Positions 15,336 through 24,435 are shown, counted from the stretch's first letter. The stretch: DNA of 52,712 nucleotides from Candidatus Planktophila sp. (GCA_030681675.1 JAUXRP010000007.1:1-52712), one strand, 5' to 3'. Program-made: numbers and translations. The notes: generated by a model from the letters alone, not told the origin.

Positions 15336-15348
15336 GATTTTCAATCAT

Positions 15349-16272
15349 GTGGAATCGAATGATATGAGTGCAGCAATGATATGGTGTGAATTTTCTGGAC
15401 TAGATATTCCCGAATCACTAGAAGCCTTCCCAGTGCGTGGAGAATTTCCTGAGTCTGAAATTCTCGACGCAATTAGATTTTATGTTCCCCCATATATGTC
15501 AGGTGCGCGATCTCTGGAGCTCATTTCAAAGATGTCTTCGCTTCAAGTAATTCAAAGTCCAAATGCCGGAGTAGATGATGTCCTAGAGATTCTTCCACCA
15601 GGAGTTACGTTATGTAATGCTGCAGGTGTCCACGATGCATCTACAGCGGAGTTAGCGATTGGATTGGCGATTAGCGCGCGGCGAGGATTTGCAACTTTCA
15701 TGACCAACCAAAGAAAAGGTGTGTGGGTCCATGAACGTCGCAACGCCTTAGCCGATTCGCGTGTTGGAATTGTCGGCACAGGAAATATTGGTTCATTGAT
15801 TGCACGGCAGTTGGAACTCTTTAATGTAGAGGTTATAGGTTTTAGTCGCAATGGGAGAAATTCAAGTACAACTATGGCTGACTTTGATGAATTATTGCCA
15901 ACTCTAGATGTTGTAATTTTGATTCTTCCTCTAACGAGAGAAACACATCACTTAATGAATCGATCAAGGATCCAGGCAATGAAACCAGGTGCAACTCTTG
16001 TCAATGTAGCTCGGGGTGGAATTGTAGACACTGAAGCTTTAATAGAAGCGTTGAATCGTGGTCATATCACTGCTGGATTAGATGTTACGGATCCAGAACC
16101 CTTACCAAAAGGTCATCCATTGTGGGAGGCTGAAAACGTAATCATTACACCACATGTTGGTGGAGACTCGAGCGCGTTTAATCCACGCGTGCGCATGTTA
16201 ATCGAAAGCCAACTAGCCAAGTTTGCAACTGGTAAGCCGCTAGCTAATATTGTTGCCGGTCCGTTTCGCTAG
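15349..16272 (+). CDS. D-isomer-specific 2-hydroxyacid dehydrogenase (NAD(P)-dependent)
   Basis: 307 residues. The nucleotide-binding motif is VGIVGTGNIGSLIA (about 141-154). Catalytic trio: Arg in NVARGGIVDTEAL, Glu in DVTDPEPLP, His in ITPHVGGDSS. Glyoxylate/hydroxypyruvate reductase, lactate or phosphoglycerate-type substrates are all possible. Beside glycerate kinase, conversion of hydroxypyruvate or tartronate semialdehyde-level compounds to D-glycerate is attractive (inference). The start is uncertain: GTG 15349 has AGGA 11 bases upstream; ATG 15364 (MSAAMIW) is an alternative. It follows glycerate kinase by 13 bp. Confidence 0.87.
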   Translation: MESNDMSAAMIWCEFSGLDIPESLEAFPVRGEFPESEILDAIRFYVPPYMSGARSLELISKMSSLQVIQSPNAGVDDVLEILPPGVTLCNAAGVHDASTAELAIGLAISARRGFATFMTNQRKGVWVHERRNALADSRVGIVGTGNIGSLIARQLELFNVEVIGFSRNGRNSSTTMADFDELLPTLDVVILILPLTRETHHLMNRSRIQAMKPGATLVNVARGGIVDTEALIEALNRGHITAGLDVTDPEPLPKGHPLWEAENVIITPHVGGDSSAFNPRVRMLIESQLAKFATGKPLANIVAGPFR

Positions 16273-16291
16273 GGAAGTTGAATCGTCATAC

Positions 16292-17044
16292 CTACTGCAC
16301 TGAAGATGAAAAACGCTTCAATGAAGATTGAATGTGTGAGTGCATACTCGCTCGTGCGGTTTTGGAATCTCCGTCGATAATTGCATTCGAGATAGTATTG
16401 TGCTCAATAATTGCAAGTTGTCCTGAACCATTCTGATAGTAGTGTTCAAACAGTTTTTCGACGAAGTTGGCTCCTGAGCTATTTTTGATCAGGTGTAGCC
16501 GGTGTGCCATAAAGAGTCGAAACAGATGCAGGTGACAGTGGGTTCGCTCAAAGGCCGATTCAACGGACTTGCTACCAGATAGTTGTGCAACCAGTTTATG
16601 AAAGCGCGCATCATGTTCGGTCAAACTCTTAAATTCATCCACATTTTTCTGCTTCAAAGTTCTCAAAGTGCTTTTCATCTCTGAGTTTAGAATTCTTTTC
16701 CCTTCAAAAGTAATCCTTTTTGCCGCTTGCTCGGCTGCCCACGGTTCAATGAGAAGTCGAAATTGAAAAAGATCGTGGAACTCATCAAGCGTTAAAAGGT
16801 TAGTTGCGCTATATCCCTTCAGAGGCTCTTTTTTTATGAGTCCATCGGATTCTAAGCGGGCTAGCGCCTCCCGAATTGGAGTCTGAGAGGTTTTAAGTTG
16901 CAGTGACAATGCATCGATATTGATTCTGGAACCTGGAGAGATCTCATAGGTTACAACCATCGCTTTGATCTTGCCGTAGATATCATCTGAAAGGACCGAG
17001 GTACGCGCTGAAGATTTAATAGAATCAGTTTTAACTGCGTTCAT
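16292..17044 (-). CDS. GntR-family regulator, FCD subfamily
   Basis: 250 residues. Winged helix at about 20-85 (LSDDIYGKIKAMVVTYEISPGSRINI, SQTPIREALARLESDGLIK) followed by the all-helical FCD effector domain (FHDLFQFRLLIEPWAAEQAA; metal/ligand residues likely in HDARFHKLVAQ). FCD regulators sense organic acids such as lactate, glycolate or gluconate. It is the second gene after the 2-hydroxyacid dehydrogenase at 17071-18330, 26 bp away, so it likely regulates that transcript and perhaps the divergent PPDK gene. The stop region faces the 3' end of the upstream operon. Confidence 0.92.
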   Translation of the reverse strand: MNAVKTDSIKSSARTSVLSDDIYGKIKAMVVTYEISPGSRINIDALSLQLKTSQTPIREALARLESDGLIKKEPLKGYSATNLLTLDEFHDLFQFRLLIEPWAAEQAAKRITFEGKRILNSEMKSTLRTLKQKNVDEFKSLTEHDARFHKLVAQLSGSKSVESAFERTHCHLHLFRLFMAHRLHLIKNSSGANFVEKLFEHYYQNGSGQLAIIEHNTISNAIIDGDSKTARASMHSHIQSSLKRFSSSVQ

Positions 17045-17070
17045 TCTCCACCTATATGCGCGATCCGCAT

Positions 17071-18330
17071 TTATTTTCCTCCAGGTAATGATCCGAGACC
17101 AGCAAGGGTTGGCAATATGCGGACATGCTTTGGTTCAAGTTCTTCAAGTGAATTAACACCTAAAAGTTTCATTGTGCGCAGCATTTGTGTTTGCAAAATG
17201 GTCAACGCGCGCTCTACACCTTCCTGGCCGCCCGCCATCAAACCGTAAAGGTAGGCCCGCCCGATATATGTAAAATCAGCACCAAGTGCAATTGCGGCCA
17301 ATATATCTGCGCCGTGCATGATTCCAGTATCTATATGGATTGCTAAATCTTTCTTTAACTCTTTCTTCACATCGACGAGAAGGTGCAATGGAATGGGAGC
17401 ACGGTCAAGTTGTCGACCACCATGGTTAGATAAAATAATTGCATCGGCACCAAAATCTGCAGCTTTCTTTGCATCTTCCACGGTTTGAATTCCCTTTATT
17501 GTTAATTGACCATCCCATTGCGCTCGAACCCATGCGAGATCTTCGAATGTCATTGTTGGATCAAACATAAAATCCAAAAGTTCAGCGACTGTGCCATTCC
17601 AGTTTTTCATTGATGCAAAATTAATTGCTGGGGTAGTGAGAAAATTAATCCACCATTCAGGCCTCGGTAAAGCATCTATAATTGTTGTGGCAGTCAAAGA
17701 TGGAGGAACCGTAAGACCATTTCGGGTATCTCTTAAACGTGCGCCAGAAACTGGTACGTCTACTGTGAGAATTAAGTTTTTAACTCCTGCCGTCTGGGCC
17801 TTGCGTACGAGCTCCATGCTGGCTTCGCGGTCTTTCCACATATACAACTGAAACCAGTTCACTCCCTCTGGTGCGGCGGCGACTACATTTTCAATAGTTG
17901 TCGTGCCTAGGGTGGAGAGCGTGAAAGGAATTCCGAATTTTTGCGCTGCTCGCGCACCGGCTATTTCTCCTTCAGAGTGCATCATTCGAGTGAAGCCCGT
18001 GGGGGCAATTCCAACGGGCATCGCAAAATTTTCACCTAGAACTTCACAATCGAGTGAAGCATCCCTTACATCATGCAAAATATTAGGGCGAAACTCAAGA
18101 TCTAAGAAGGCTCGTCGGGCCCGTTCCAGGGTAATCTCAGATTCGGCTGAACCATCGGTATAGTCGAAGGGGCCTGTGGGTGTGCGCCGCTTAGCGATAA
18201 GACGTAAATCCCAGATCGTTAGCGCTCTGGCCAGACGCTTTTTACGGCTTGGGAGGGAGGGAGGATTAAAAGTGAGCAATGGAGCTAACTCTTTGACCTT
18301 AGGAAACTGCCGCTTGAAGTTCTTGGCCAC
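17071..18330 (-). CDS. lldD: FMN-dependent alpha-hydroxy-acid dehydrogenase (L-lactate dehydrogenase type)
   Basis: Oxidises an L-2-hydroxy acid, most likely L-lactate, to the 2-oxo acid at the membrane face. 419 residues, FMN TIM barrel. Visible: MPVGIAPTGFTRMMHSEGE, NWFQLYMWKDREAS, LTVDVPVSGARLRD, the substrate-lysine segment LTIKGI, and the active-site SNHGGRQLDRAP with catalytic His and Arg. The start is GTG 18330 with GAGG upstream. Next to a GntR/FCD regulator and divergent from PPDK, which would convert the pyruvate formed into PEP. Glycolate or mandelate as substrate cannot be excluded. Confidence 0.87.
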   Translation of the reverse strand: MAKNFKRQFPKVKELAPLLTFNPPSLPSRKKRLARALTIWDLRLIAKRRTPTGPFDYTDGSAESEITLERARRAFLDLEFRPNILHDVRDASLDCEVLGENFAMPVGIAPTGFTRMMHSEGEIAGARAAQKFGIPFTLSTLGTTTIENVVAAAPEGVNWFQLYMWKDREASMELVRKAQTAGVKNLILTVDVPVSGARLRDTRNGLTVPPSLTATTIIDALPRPEWWINFLTTPAINFASMKNWNGTVAELLDFMFDPTMTFEDLAWVRAQWDGQLTIKGIQTVEDAKKAADFGADAIILSNHGGRQLDRAPIPLHLLVDVKKELKKDLAIHIDTGIMHGADILAAIALGADFTYIGRAYLYGLMAGGQEGVERALTILQTQMLRTMKLLGVNSLEELEPKHVRILPTLAGLGSLPGGK

Positions 18331-18357
18331 GTTTAATCCTCGCCCTCGATGTTTGTC

Positions 18358-18373
18358 GAATCCTATACGATTC
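18358..18373. promoter_or_regulatory. Palindromic operator candidate between lldD and ppdK
   Basis: GAATCCTATACGATTC is palindromic at 14 of 16 positions, centred on TATA, 28 bp upstream of lldD and 80 bp upstream of ppdK. FCD-type GntR dimers bind short palindromes of this size, so it is a candidate site for the product of 16292-17044. Confidence 0.5.
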
Positions 18374-18453
18374 CAACATGTTTTCCCATACTATGGTGAA
18401 ACTAGCAATGAGGAACGTAGCGCGTTGACCCTCGGAACCAACTAAGGAGAACG

Positions 18454-21135
18454 ATGTCTGAACAATTGATTTTTCCCTTTACTTTCGGGGATATGACACA
18501 AAAAGATCTCTTAGGCGGTAAAGGTGCAAACCTCGCAGAAATGGTGCGGATCGGGTTACCAGTTCCACCAGGCTTTACTATTACCACGCATGCATGTCGG
18601 CTCTACCTTCAATCTGGAGAAATGCCGGCATCTTTATTTGATGAAATCGATGCTGCGCTGAAGGATCTTGAGAATCAAACTGGAAAGAAGTTTGGTGGAG
18701 TGGAAAATCCACTTCTAGTTTCGGTGCGATCTGGTGCAAAGTTTTCGATGCCCGGAATGATGGAAACTGTTCTAAATGTTGGCATGACTCCAGAAGTTAC
18801 CGAATCTTTAGCAGCATCATCTGGAAATCCACGCTTTGCGTGGGATTCATATCGTAGATTCATTGAGATGTTTGGAAAAATCGTGTGCGAAATCGCCCCC
18901 GAGGAGTTTCATAAAGTACAAGAGCGAATTGTATCTTCGATGGGCGTGGAAAATATACAAGGCCTTGAAGTTGAAAGTTTAAAACAATTGTGTGATGGCT
19001 TTATGAAGGTTATACAACTAGCAACGGGTGAGGATTTTCCAGCTGATCCTCGCGAGCATTTAATTAGATCCGTTGAGGCCGTTTTTAGATCGTGGAACTC
19101 AGAGCGTGCACAGCTCTACCGACGCCGCGAAAGAATTCCCTCTGACCTTGGTACTGCAGTTAATATTCAATCGATGGTCTTTGGAAATTTGAGTGATGAC
19201 TCAGGTACAGGTGTTGCATTTACACGTAACCCTTCTACTGGTGAAATTGGGCGCTATGGCGATTATCTTGAAAAAGCGCAAGGTGAGGATGTCGTTGCAG
19301 GTATCCGCACCCCCATGTCTCTGAATGAGTTCGGCCAACTCACTCCAAAAGTCGCAGAAGAGTTAGATAACGTAATGGAGATTTTGGAGAATCACTACAA
19401 AGATCTCTGTGATATTGAGTTCACGGTTGAGCGTGGAAAACTCTGGATTCTGCAGACCCGCGTAGGCAAACGCACTGCCGAGGCAGCATTTCGAATTGCC
19501 CTTCAATTTGTTGACGAGAATAAAATTTCAATGGATGAAGCTTTGCGTCGAACGACCGGTGACCAATTAGCAATGTTAATGTTCCCGCAGTTCGACACAT
19601 CAGGTGCACTCAATGAAATCGCTCGAGGTATTCCAGCATCTCCAGGGGCTGCCGTTGGTGAAGTTGTCTTTGATTCAAAGCGAGCATTTGATCTGTCTAA
19701 ATCTGGTAAAAAGGTTATTTTAGTGCGCAGAGAAACAAGCCCTGAAGATTTAGTTGGAATGGTTGCATCACAAGGGATATTAACTAGTCGTGGCGGCAAA
19801 ACCTCTCACGCCGCCGTAGTTGCTCGAGGAATGGGTAAAACGGCAGTCTGTGGCACCGATTCAATTTCAGTTGATGAACGCGCTAATTTGTTTACTGCAG
19901 GTGCGAAAACTGTTTATGAGGGTGATGTTATTTCTATTGATGGCACAACAGGTGCGGTGTACTTGGGGGATGTACCAGTTGTTGCATCTTCTGTAACCTC
20001 GTATTTGGAAGGCCGTCTATCGGCAGCATCCGATGAGGCAACTCCAGTTGTAAAGGCCGTTGATCGCATCTTGATGCATGCCGATGGTAAGCGACGCTTA
20101 AAAGTTCATACCAATGCCGATACTCCAGAAGATGCCATTCGTGCACGAATTTTAGGTGCAGAAGGTGTTGGTCTTTGTCGCACCGAGCATATGTTTTTAG
20201 GCCCTCGCCGTTCATATGTAGAGCGTTTAGTTTTGGCCGAAAACGACGATGTTCAGCGTTCAGTTATTGCCGAGATGGAGCCATTACAAAGAGCGGATTT
20301 CGTCGGGATCATGATGGCTATGTCGGGATTACCAGTGACAATTCGTTTGTTAGATCCACCTCTGCACGAGTTTTTACCATCTTTAGTTGTTCTCAGCGCT
20401 GCGATGGCACGAGCCGAAGCATTGAGCGAAGAGGTATCTACGCGAGATAAAGCACTTTTTGCTGCAGTGAGTCGCTTGCATGAGGCGAATCCGATGTTAG
20501 GTTTGCGCGGAGTTCGACTTGGAATTTTAATTCCCGAGCTTTATAAGATGCAGGTGCGCGCACTTGTACATGCATTTCTTGAAGTTCGAAAGTTAGGCCA
20601 CGACCCACGCCCTGAAGTGATGATTCCCTTGGTCGCGACTCAACGTGAACTCTTGTATCTTCGAGAAACTCTCGAAGCAGAGATATCAAAAACTTTTAAA
20701 GGTTCCGGCCTTTCAGTAGAAATTCCAATTGGAACAATGATTGAAACACCACGAGCTGCGATCACCGCAGATAGATTGGGAGTCTATGCAGATTTCTTCT
20801 CTTTCGGCACAAATGATCTAACTCAATTAACGTGGGCCTTTAGTCGAGATGATGTTGAATCTACTTTCTTACCCCGGTATTTAGATCTTGAACTATTACC
20901 ATTTAATCCATTTGAATCTTTAGATGAGGCTGGCGTAGGAATTCTTCTTCGTACGGCAGTTGATCTTGCGCGGAGTCTACGCAGTGATTTTAAATTAGGA
21001 ATCTGCGGTGAGCACGGGGGAGATCCAAGGAGTATCCACTTCTTTAATTCACTAGGTATTGACTATGTTTCTTGCTCGCCATTTCGGGTACCCATAGCTC
21101 GCCTTGAATCCGGTAGAGCTGCAGTAGCTGGTTAG
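18454..21135 (+). CDS. ppdK: Pyruvate, phosphate dikinase
   Basis: Interconverts pyruvate + ATP + Pi with PEP + AMP + PPi; with lactate or propionate as food it supplies PEP for gluconeogenesis. 893 residues, the usual length. N-terminal ATP-grasp (GGKGANLAEMVRIGLPVPPGF), phosphohistidine domain GGKTSHAAVVARGMGKTAVCG with His at about 452, and the C-terminal PEP-binding barrel with GLCRTEHMF, FGTNDLTQLTWAFSRDD and the catalytic cysteine in LGICGEHGGDP. AAGGAG lies about 6 bases before ATG 18454. Divergent from lldD. Confidence 0.97.
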   Translation: MSEQLIFPFTFGDMTQKDLLGGKGANLAEMVRIGLPVPPGFTITTHACRLYLQSGEMPASLFDEIDAALKDLENQTGKKFGGVENPLLVSVRSGAKFSMPGMMETVLNVGMTPEVTESLAASSGNPRFAWDSYRRFIEMFGKIVCEIAPEEFHKVQERIVSSMGVENIQGLEVESLKQLCDGFMKVIQLATGEDFPADPREHLIRSVEAVFRSWNSERAQLYRRRERIPSDLGTAVNIQSMVFGNLSDDSGTGVAFTRNPSTGEIGRYGDYLEKAQGEDVVAGIRTPMSLNEFGQLTPKVAEELDNVMEILENHYKDLCDIEFTVERGKLWILQTRVGKRTAEAAFRIALQFVDENKISMDEALRRTTGDQLAMLMFPQFDTSGALNEIARGIPASPGAAVGEVVFDSKRAFDLSKSGKKVILVRRETSPEDLVGMVASQGILTSRGGKTSHAAVVARGMGKTAVCGTDSISVDERANLFTAGAKTVYEGDVISIDGTTGAVYLGDVPVVASSVTSYLEGRLSAASDEATPVVKAVDRILMHADGKRRLKVHTNADTPEDAIRARILGAEGVGLCRTEHMFLGPRRSYVERLVLAENDDVQRSVIAEMEPLQRADFVGIMMAMSGLPVTIRLLDPPLHEFLPSLVVLSAAMARAEALSEEVSTRDKALFAAVSRLHEANPMLGLRGVRLGILIPELYKMQVRALVHAFLEVRKLGHDPRPEVMIPLVATQRELLYLRETLEAEISKTFKGSGLSVEIPIGTMIETPRAAITADRLGVYADFFSFGTNDLTQLTWAFSRDDVESTFLPRYLDLELLPFNPFESLDEAGVGILLRTAVDLARSLRSDFKLGICGEHGGDPRSIHFFNSLGIDYVSCSPFRVPIARLESGRAAVAG

Positions 21136-21155
21136 CCGTTACATCTGAAATATTG

Positions 21156-21218
21156 CATCTACTTCCACATGTCCGCGATTCATGGACGAGAAACTTGCTC
21201 GAGTATTTCAAGTAGATG
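21156..21218. terminator. Composite inverted repeat between convergent genes (possible bidirectional terminator)
   Basis: CATCTACTT (21156-21164) pairs perfectly with AAGTAGATG (21210-21218). Inside are GTCC/GGAC (21171-21174 / 21184-21187) and CGAG/CTCG (21187-21190 / 21198-21201). The element covers the stop of the minus-strand dehydrogenase and lies just after ppdK. No T-run follows, so a terminator role is only a guess. Confidence 0.35.
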
Positions 21219-23951
21219 AATGTATGACTTTCCTGTGGCCTGCGACATTGCGATTTCGCAAGGACGATTGGATGATGCGTATGCGGAAAATACTCTTGTA
21301 GAAAGTTCTTGCGCCTCGGCAGCGGTTGCAGCTGTGGTGAGTTCTGGATGTAACAAACCGCGATCTCCTGCAAATCCACAGCATGCCCAGTTTTCTGGAA
21401 TAAAGACCTCTTGGGCGACTGCATGGGCGATGAGAGACATCTTTGCATTCAAACCCATCTGTACTCCCGAACAGGTGGGATGCAAAGCAATTGAAGATAT
21501 TTTCTCTTTAATCGTGAGTGCAGGTAAGACTCGCTCAGCTATGAATTCGAGGGCGTCAACAACGCGTAGGTCGGCTCCTTTCGTCAATTCCATTAACCCT
21601 TCGGTGCAAGATGTGGAATCCGAAATGACTGGCAGGGAATAGAGCTGGAGAATTGAGAGGTTCCGAGTACTCATCCGGTTATATCCCTCGGTTAATCCCT
21701 TAGATTTCCAGGGGGTTCCACAGCATAAACTGGCAATACCCTTCGGAACCATAATTTCGATTCCAGCACGAGCGCATAACTGCATGAAAGCTGATTGCAC
21801 TCCCATAGCACCTTGATTTGAACCAAAGATTGAATTAATGCAGGAGGGGAAATACAAAGCCTCGGCTTGGTTATTTACAACGCTGCTTCGTTTTTTGCCA
21901 CCGCTTGGCAAATCCTTATTCCAAAGTGGCAGAGCATCGCTACCTAGAATCTTACGAAGCCCGCCATTGATACTTGAAATCAATGTTGGAGGAGAATTCT
22001 TTGCCGCACTCAGCAGTAATGAAAGAATGCTGGTGACAGGAGACCAACTACGTGCTGCCAATGAACCCAGTTTCTGAGTCTGCTTTCCATGATTTTCTGC
22101 GCGTAAACGCGTTACGAGAGCACCGGTATCAATATGGACCGGGCACGACACTGCGCACATGCTATCGACTGCGCACGTTTGTATACCGTCATAGATGTAT
22201 CGGCTTGTTAATTCGACATAAAGTTTTTCATCTCCAGCTTTTTTAGCATCAGCTACCGCACGCCGAATGACAATACGTTGACGCGGGGTCATTGTAATAT
22301 CGTGGCTTGGGCAAACTGGTTCACAATAGCCGCATTCAACACAACGATCTATTTCTGCATCGACAGATGGGTTAATTTTGAGGTTCTCAATATGGACCAG
22401 ACGATTTTCACTAATGAGAACACCAGGATTGAGTAGGTTTCTTGGGTCGCAAAGTTTCTTTAGTGAAACCATTACCTCATAAAGTTCGTCGCCCACCTGC
22501 CTTCTTACATAAGGCGCCATAATGCGCCCAGTGCCATGTTCGGCCTTGAGTGAACCATTATTTCCAAGAACTAATGAGACCATATCTTCAGTAAAATCTT
22601 GGTATCGCCGAATTAAATCAGGGCGATCAAACCGCTCATTGAGTAAGAAATGCAAATTTCCGTCTTTTGCATGGCCAAATATCACGCTGCCTTCGTACTT
22701 GTGTTTATTCAACAACAGTCTCAATTGCATTGTTGTTTCATGGAGGGCATTCATTGGTACTGCAATATCTTCCAAAATTGCAGATGTACCGGAGGGACGG
22801 TTACCTGCAACTGCTGCGTAGAGACCTTTGCGCGCGTGCCAGAGTTCATTGCGCACCTTCACCTCTTGTGAGAGCTCGGCAGAGTCTAGATGAAATGAAC
22901 TTATTACCCTTTGTGCAGTTGAAATTTGCTCCGCTAATTCGTTTCCGTCCTGTGCTTGGTATTCAACCAATAGCGCAGCATGTTCTTTAAAATCGAACCC
23001 ACCTAGGACGGAATCCGCCATGTGCTCGCTTTGAGCCACCAGTAGTGAGGAATTGTCAAGCAATTCGATGACCGCAGCCTTTGTTGCTTTAAGCGCAGGC
23101 AATGACGTTGTGGCTTCCGCTAAATTCTCAAAAATTAGTAAGCCCGTAGCACATTCTTTAAGAAGTGGAACTGTACAGAAAGTAACTTCGGCAATGAATG
23201 CCAAAGTTCCTTCACTGCCGACAATCAGGTGAGCCAGAATGTCAACGGGTTTAGAGTAATCAAGGAAGGAATTTAGGGAATAACCCATCGTGTTCTTGAT
23301 TGAGTAAAGGCTCTTAATTTTCTCTATCGAGTATGGGTTTTGCAGAATCCGATCGCGAAGGCGCGCGATTCCAGCATACAAAATGGGTTCGCTCAAGCGA
23401 AAGTGTTCATCGGCATCAACTTTCTTAGTGTTTATGACGGTGCCACTTGGTAAGACCATTGTGAGTGAATCAAGGGTTGCATACGTATTGAATTCAGTTC
23501 CGCAGGCCATCCCACTTGAATTATTTGCAACAACACCGCCGATGGTGCACGCAATTTCACTAGCGGGATCTGGACCAAGTTTTCGACCGAACTTTGCCAA
23601 TGCAATGTTTACTTGTTTTACGGTGGCACCGGGCTGCACTCGCACTCGTGCACCGTTATCTAGTACTTCGATTTGCTTGAAATTACGGCGAGTGTCGACG
23701 AGAATCCCTGAGGAAACTCCTTGACCGCTTAAACTTGTTCCTCCTGACCTAAAGGTCAAACCAACATTTTCTTCCTGACTAATGCGAAAGATCTCACCAA
23801 CTTGAAATCCATTTTCTGGTTGGACGACAACCGATGGTGTGAGTAAGTAGTGCGATGCATCGCTAGCGATTGCACGTCGATCGAATATTTCGCTAAGAAT
23901 GCCTCCCGGGACTACGCTCTCAAGCGATGCAATCAGCGAATTAGAAGCCAC
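21180..23951 (-). CDS. FAD-binding / Fe-S D-2-hydroxyacid dehydrogenase (GlcD-GlcF-like fusion)
   Basis: 923 residues. The N-terminal half is an FAD_binding_4 domain (VVQPENGFQVGEIFRI, FRSGGTSLSGQGVSSG, GCTIGGVVANNSSGMACG-like run at about 120-150) plus FAD-oxidase C (VIFGHAKDGNLHFLLNE; LKAEHGTGRIMAPYV). Then ferredoxin-like clusters CVECGYCEPVCP and CAVDSMCAVSCP (about 540-610). The last third has cysteine-rich redox motifs: FPSCINSIFG, LCCGTPWKSKG, HPTCSGVQMG and WACCGFAGDRG. Such fusions oxidise D-lactate, glycolate or D-2-hydroxyglutarate and pass electrons to the respiratory chain. -10 TATACT (23962-23957) lies 5 bp before the GTG start. Substrate is inferred from the carbon-acid context. 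Confidence 0.9.
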   Translation of the reverse strand: MASNSLIASLESVVPGGILSEIFDRRAIASDASHYLLTPSVVVQPENGFQVGEIFRISQEENVGLTFRSGGTSLSGQGVSSGILVDTRRNFKQIEVLDNGARVRVQPGATVKQVNIALAKFGRKLGPDPASEIACTIGGVVANNSSGMACGTEFNTYATLDSLTMVLPSGTVINTKKVDADEHFRLSEPILYAGIARLRDRILQNPYSIEKIKSLYSIKNTMGYSLNSFLDYSKPVDILAHLIVGSEGTLAFIAEVTFCTVPLLKECATGLLIFENLAEATTSLPALKATKAAVIELLDNSSLLVAQSEHMADSVLGGFDFKEHAALLVEYQAQDGNELAEQISTAQRVISSFHLDSAELSQEVKVRNELWHARKGLYAAVAGNRPSGTSAILEDIAVPMNALHETTMQLRLLLNKHKYEGSVIFGHAKDGNLHFLLNERFDRPDLIRRYQDFTEDMVSLVLGNNGSLKAEHGTGRIMAPYVRRQVGDELYEVMVSLKKLCDPRNLLNPGVLISENRLVHIENLKINPSVDAEIDRCVECGYCEPVCPSHDITMTPRQRIVIRRAVADAKKAGDEKLYVELTSRYIYDGIQTCAVDSMCAVSCPVHIDTGALVTRLRAENHGKQTQKLGSLAARSWSPVTSILSLLLSAAKNSPPTLISSINGGLRKILGSDALPLWNKDLPSGGKKRSSVVNNQAEALYFPSCINSIFGSNQGAMGVQSAFMQLCARAGIEIMVPKGIASLCCGTPWKSKGLTEGYNRMSTRNLSILQLYSLPVISDSTSCTEGLMELTKGADLRVVDALEFIAERVLPALTIKEKISSIALHPTCSGVQMGLNAKMSLIAHAVAQEVFIPENWACCGFAGDRGLLHPELTTAATAAEAQELSTRVFSAYASSNRPCEIAMSQATGKSYIHLLEILEQVSRP

Positions 23952-24287
23952 AACTGAGTATACTTATCATCGCAAGGCGTTCATCGCTCTCATAAGTTGG
24001 ATAAATGCAATAGTGTCTTGTTAGATTTCACAAAATACTCACCTCCCGAAATACTGCAACGGGTAAGACGATGTACCTGAGGAGGGTAGCTGCAGAAAAT
24101 GGAAATCTGGTTCCCTTCCTGGCAGTTGCTGGACACCAAGAGAGCTTTGGCAAATCTCGTATATGTGCACTGGAGCAAATAAAACGGATGATTGATACTG
24201 ATGCATTTGGGATCTAAAACCTAGAAGCTTCGCGGAACATGCGTCAATGTGACGCTAGCCGGTCAAGCGCGATAGACTCATTGTGTT
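23952..24287. other. 336-bp intergenic region with a small open frame of doubtful status
   Basis: Between divergent genes. It must hold the promoters of the FAD/Fe-S gene and the rib operon (TATACT 23957-23962 on the minus strand; TAGACT 24273-24278 on the plus strand). A plus-strand frame at 24071-24216 (48 codons, MYLRRVAAEN... to ...DTDAFGI) has fairly coding-like composition but no ribosome site and no family I recognise. It may be a remnant or chance. Confidence 0.35.
24273..24278 (+). promoter_or_regulatory. -10 box candidate of the rib operon
   Basis: TAGACT, the same hexamer used before prpB, suhB and the MFS gene, lies about 10-15 bp before the start of the FMN riboswitch, the right place for a transcript that begins with the aptamer. 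Confidence 0.5.
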
Positions 24288-24411
24288 GTTTCCGGGGTCG
24301 GTGTAAATCCGAACCGGCGGTTAAAGTCCGCGACCCGCTGGCACCCAGTCATCGGTTGACTCAGTGAAACTCTGGGACCGACGGTTAAAGTCTGGATGGT
24401 AGGAAATCAAC
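24288..24411 (+). promoter_or_regulatory. FMN riboswitch (RFN element)
   Basis: The RFN core is plain: TTCCGGGGTCGGTGTAAATC near the 5' end, ACCGGCGGTTAAAGTCCGCG, then GACCGACGGTTAAAGTCTGG and GGATGGTAGGAAA at the 3' end. FMN binding turns off the rib operon that follows. Ends are approximate. Confidence 0.96.
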
Positions 24412-24413
24412 AA

Positions 24414-24435
24414 AAGGTAGGTTCTCGCCTACCTT
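24414..24435 (+). terminator. Hairpin after the FMN aptamer (expression platform)
   Basis: AAGGTAGG (24414-24421) pairs perfectly with CCTACCTT (24428-24435), loop TTCTCG, followed by CTTTG only. The short T-run makes a strong intrinsic terminator doubtful. A second stem further down (CTCACCCC 24469-24476 with GGGGTaGAG 24497-24505) would mask the ribD ribosome site, suggesting translational control. Confidence 0.55.
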
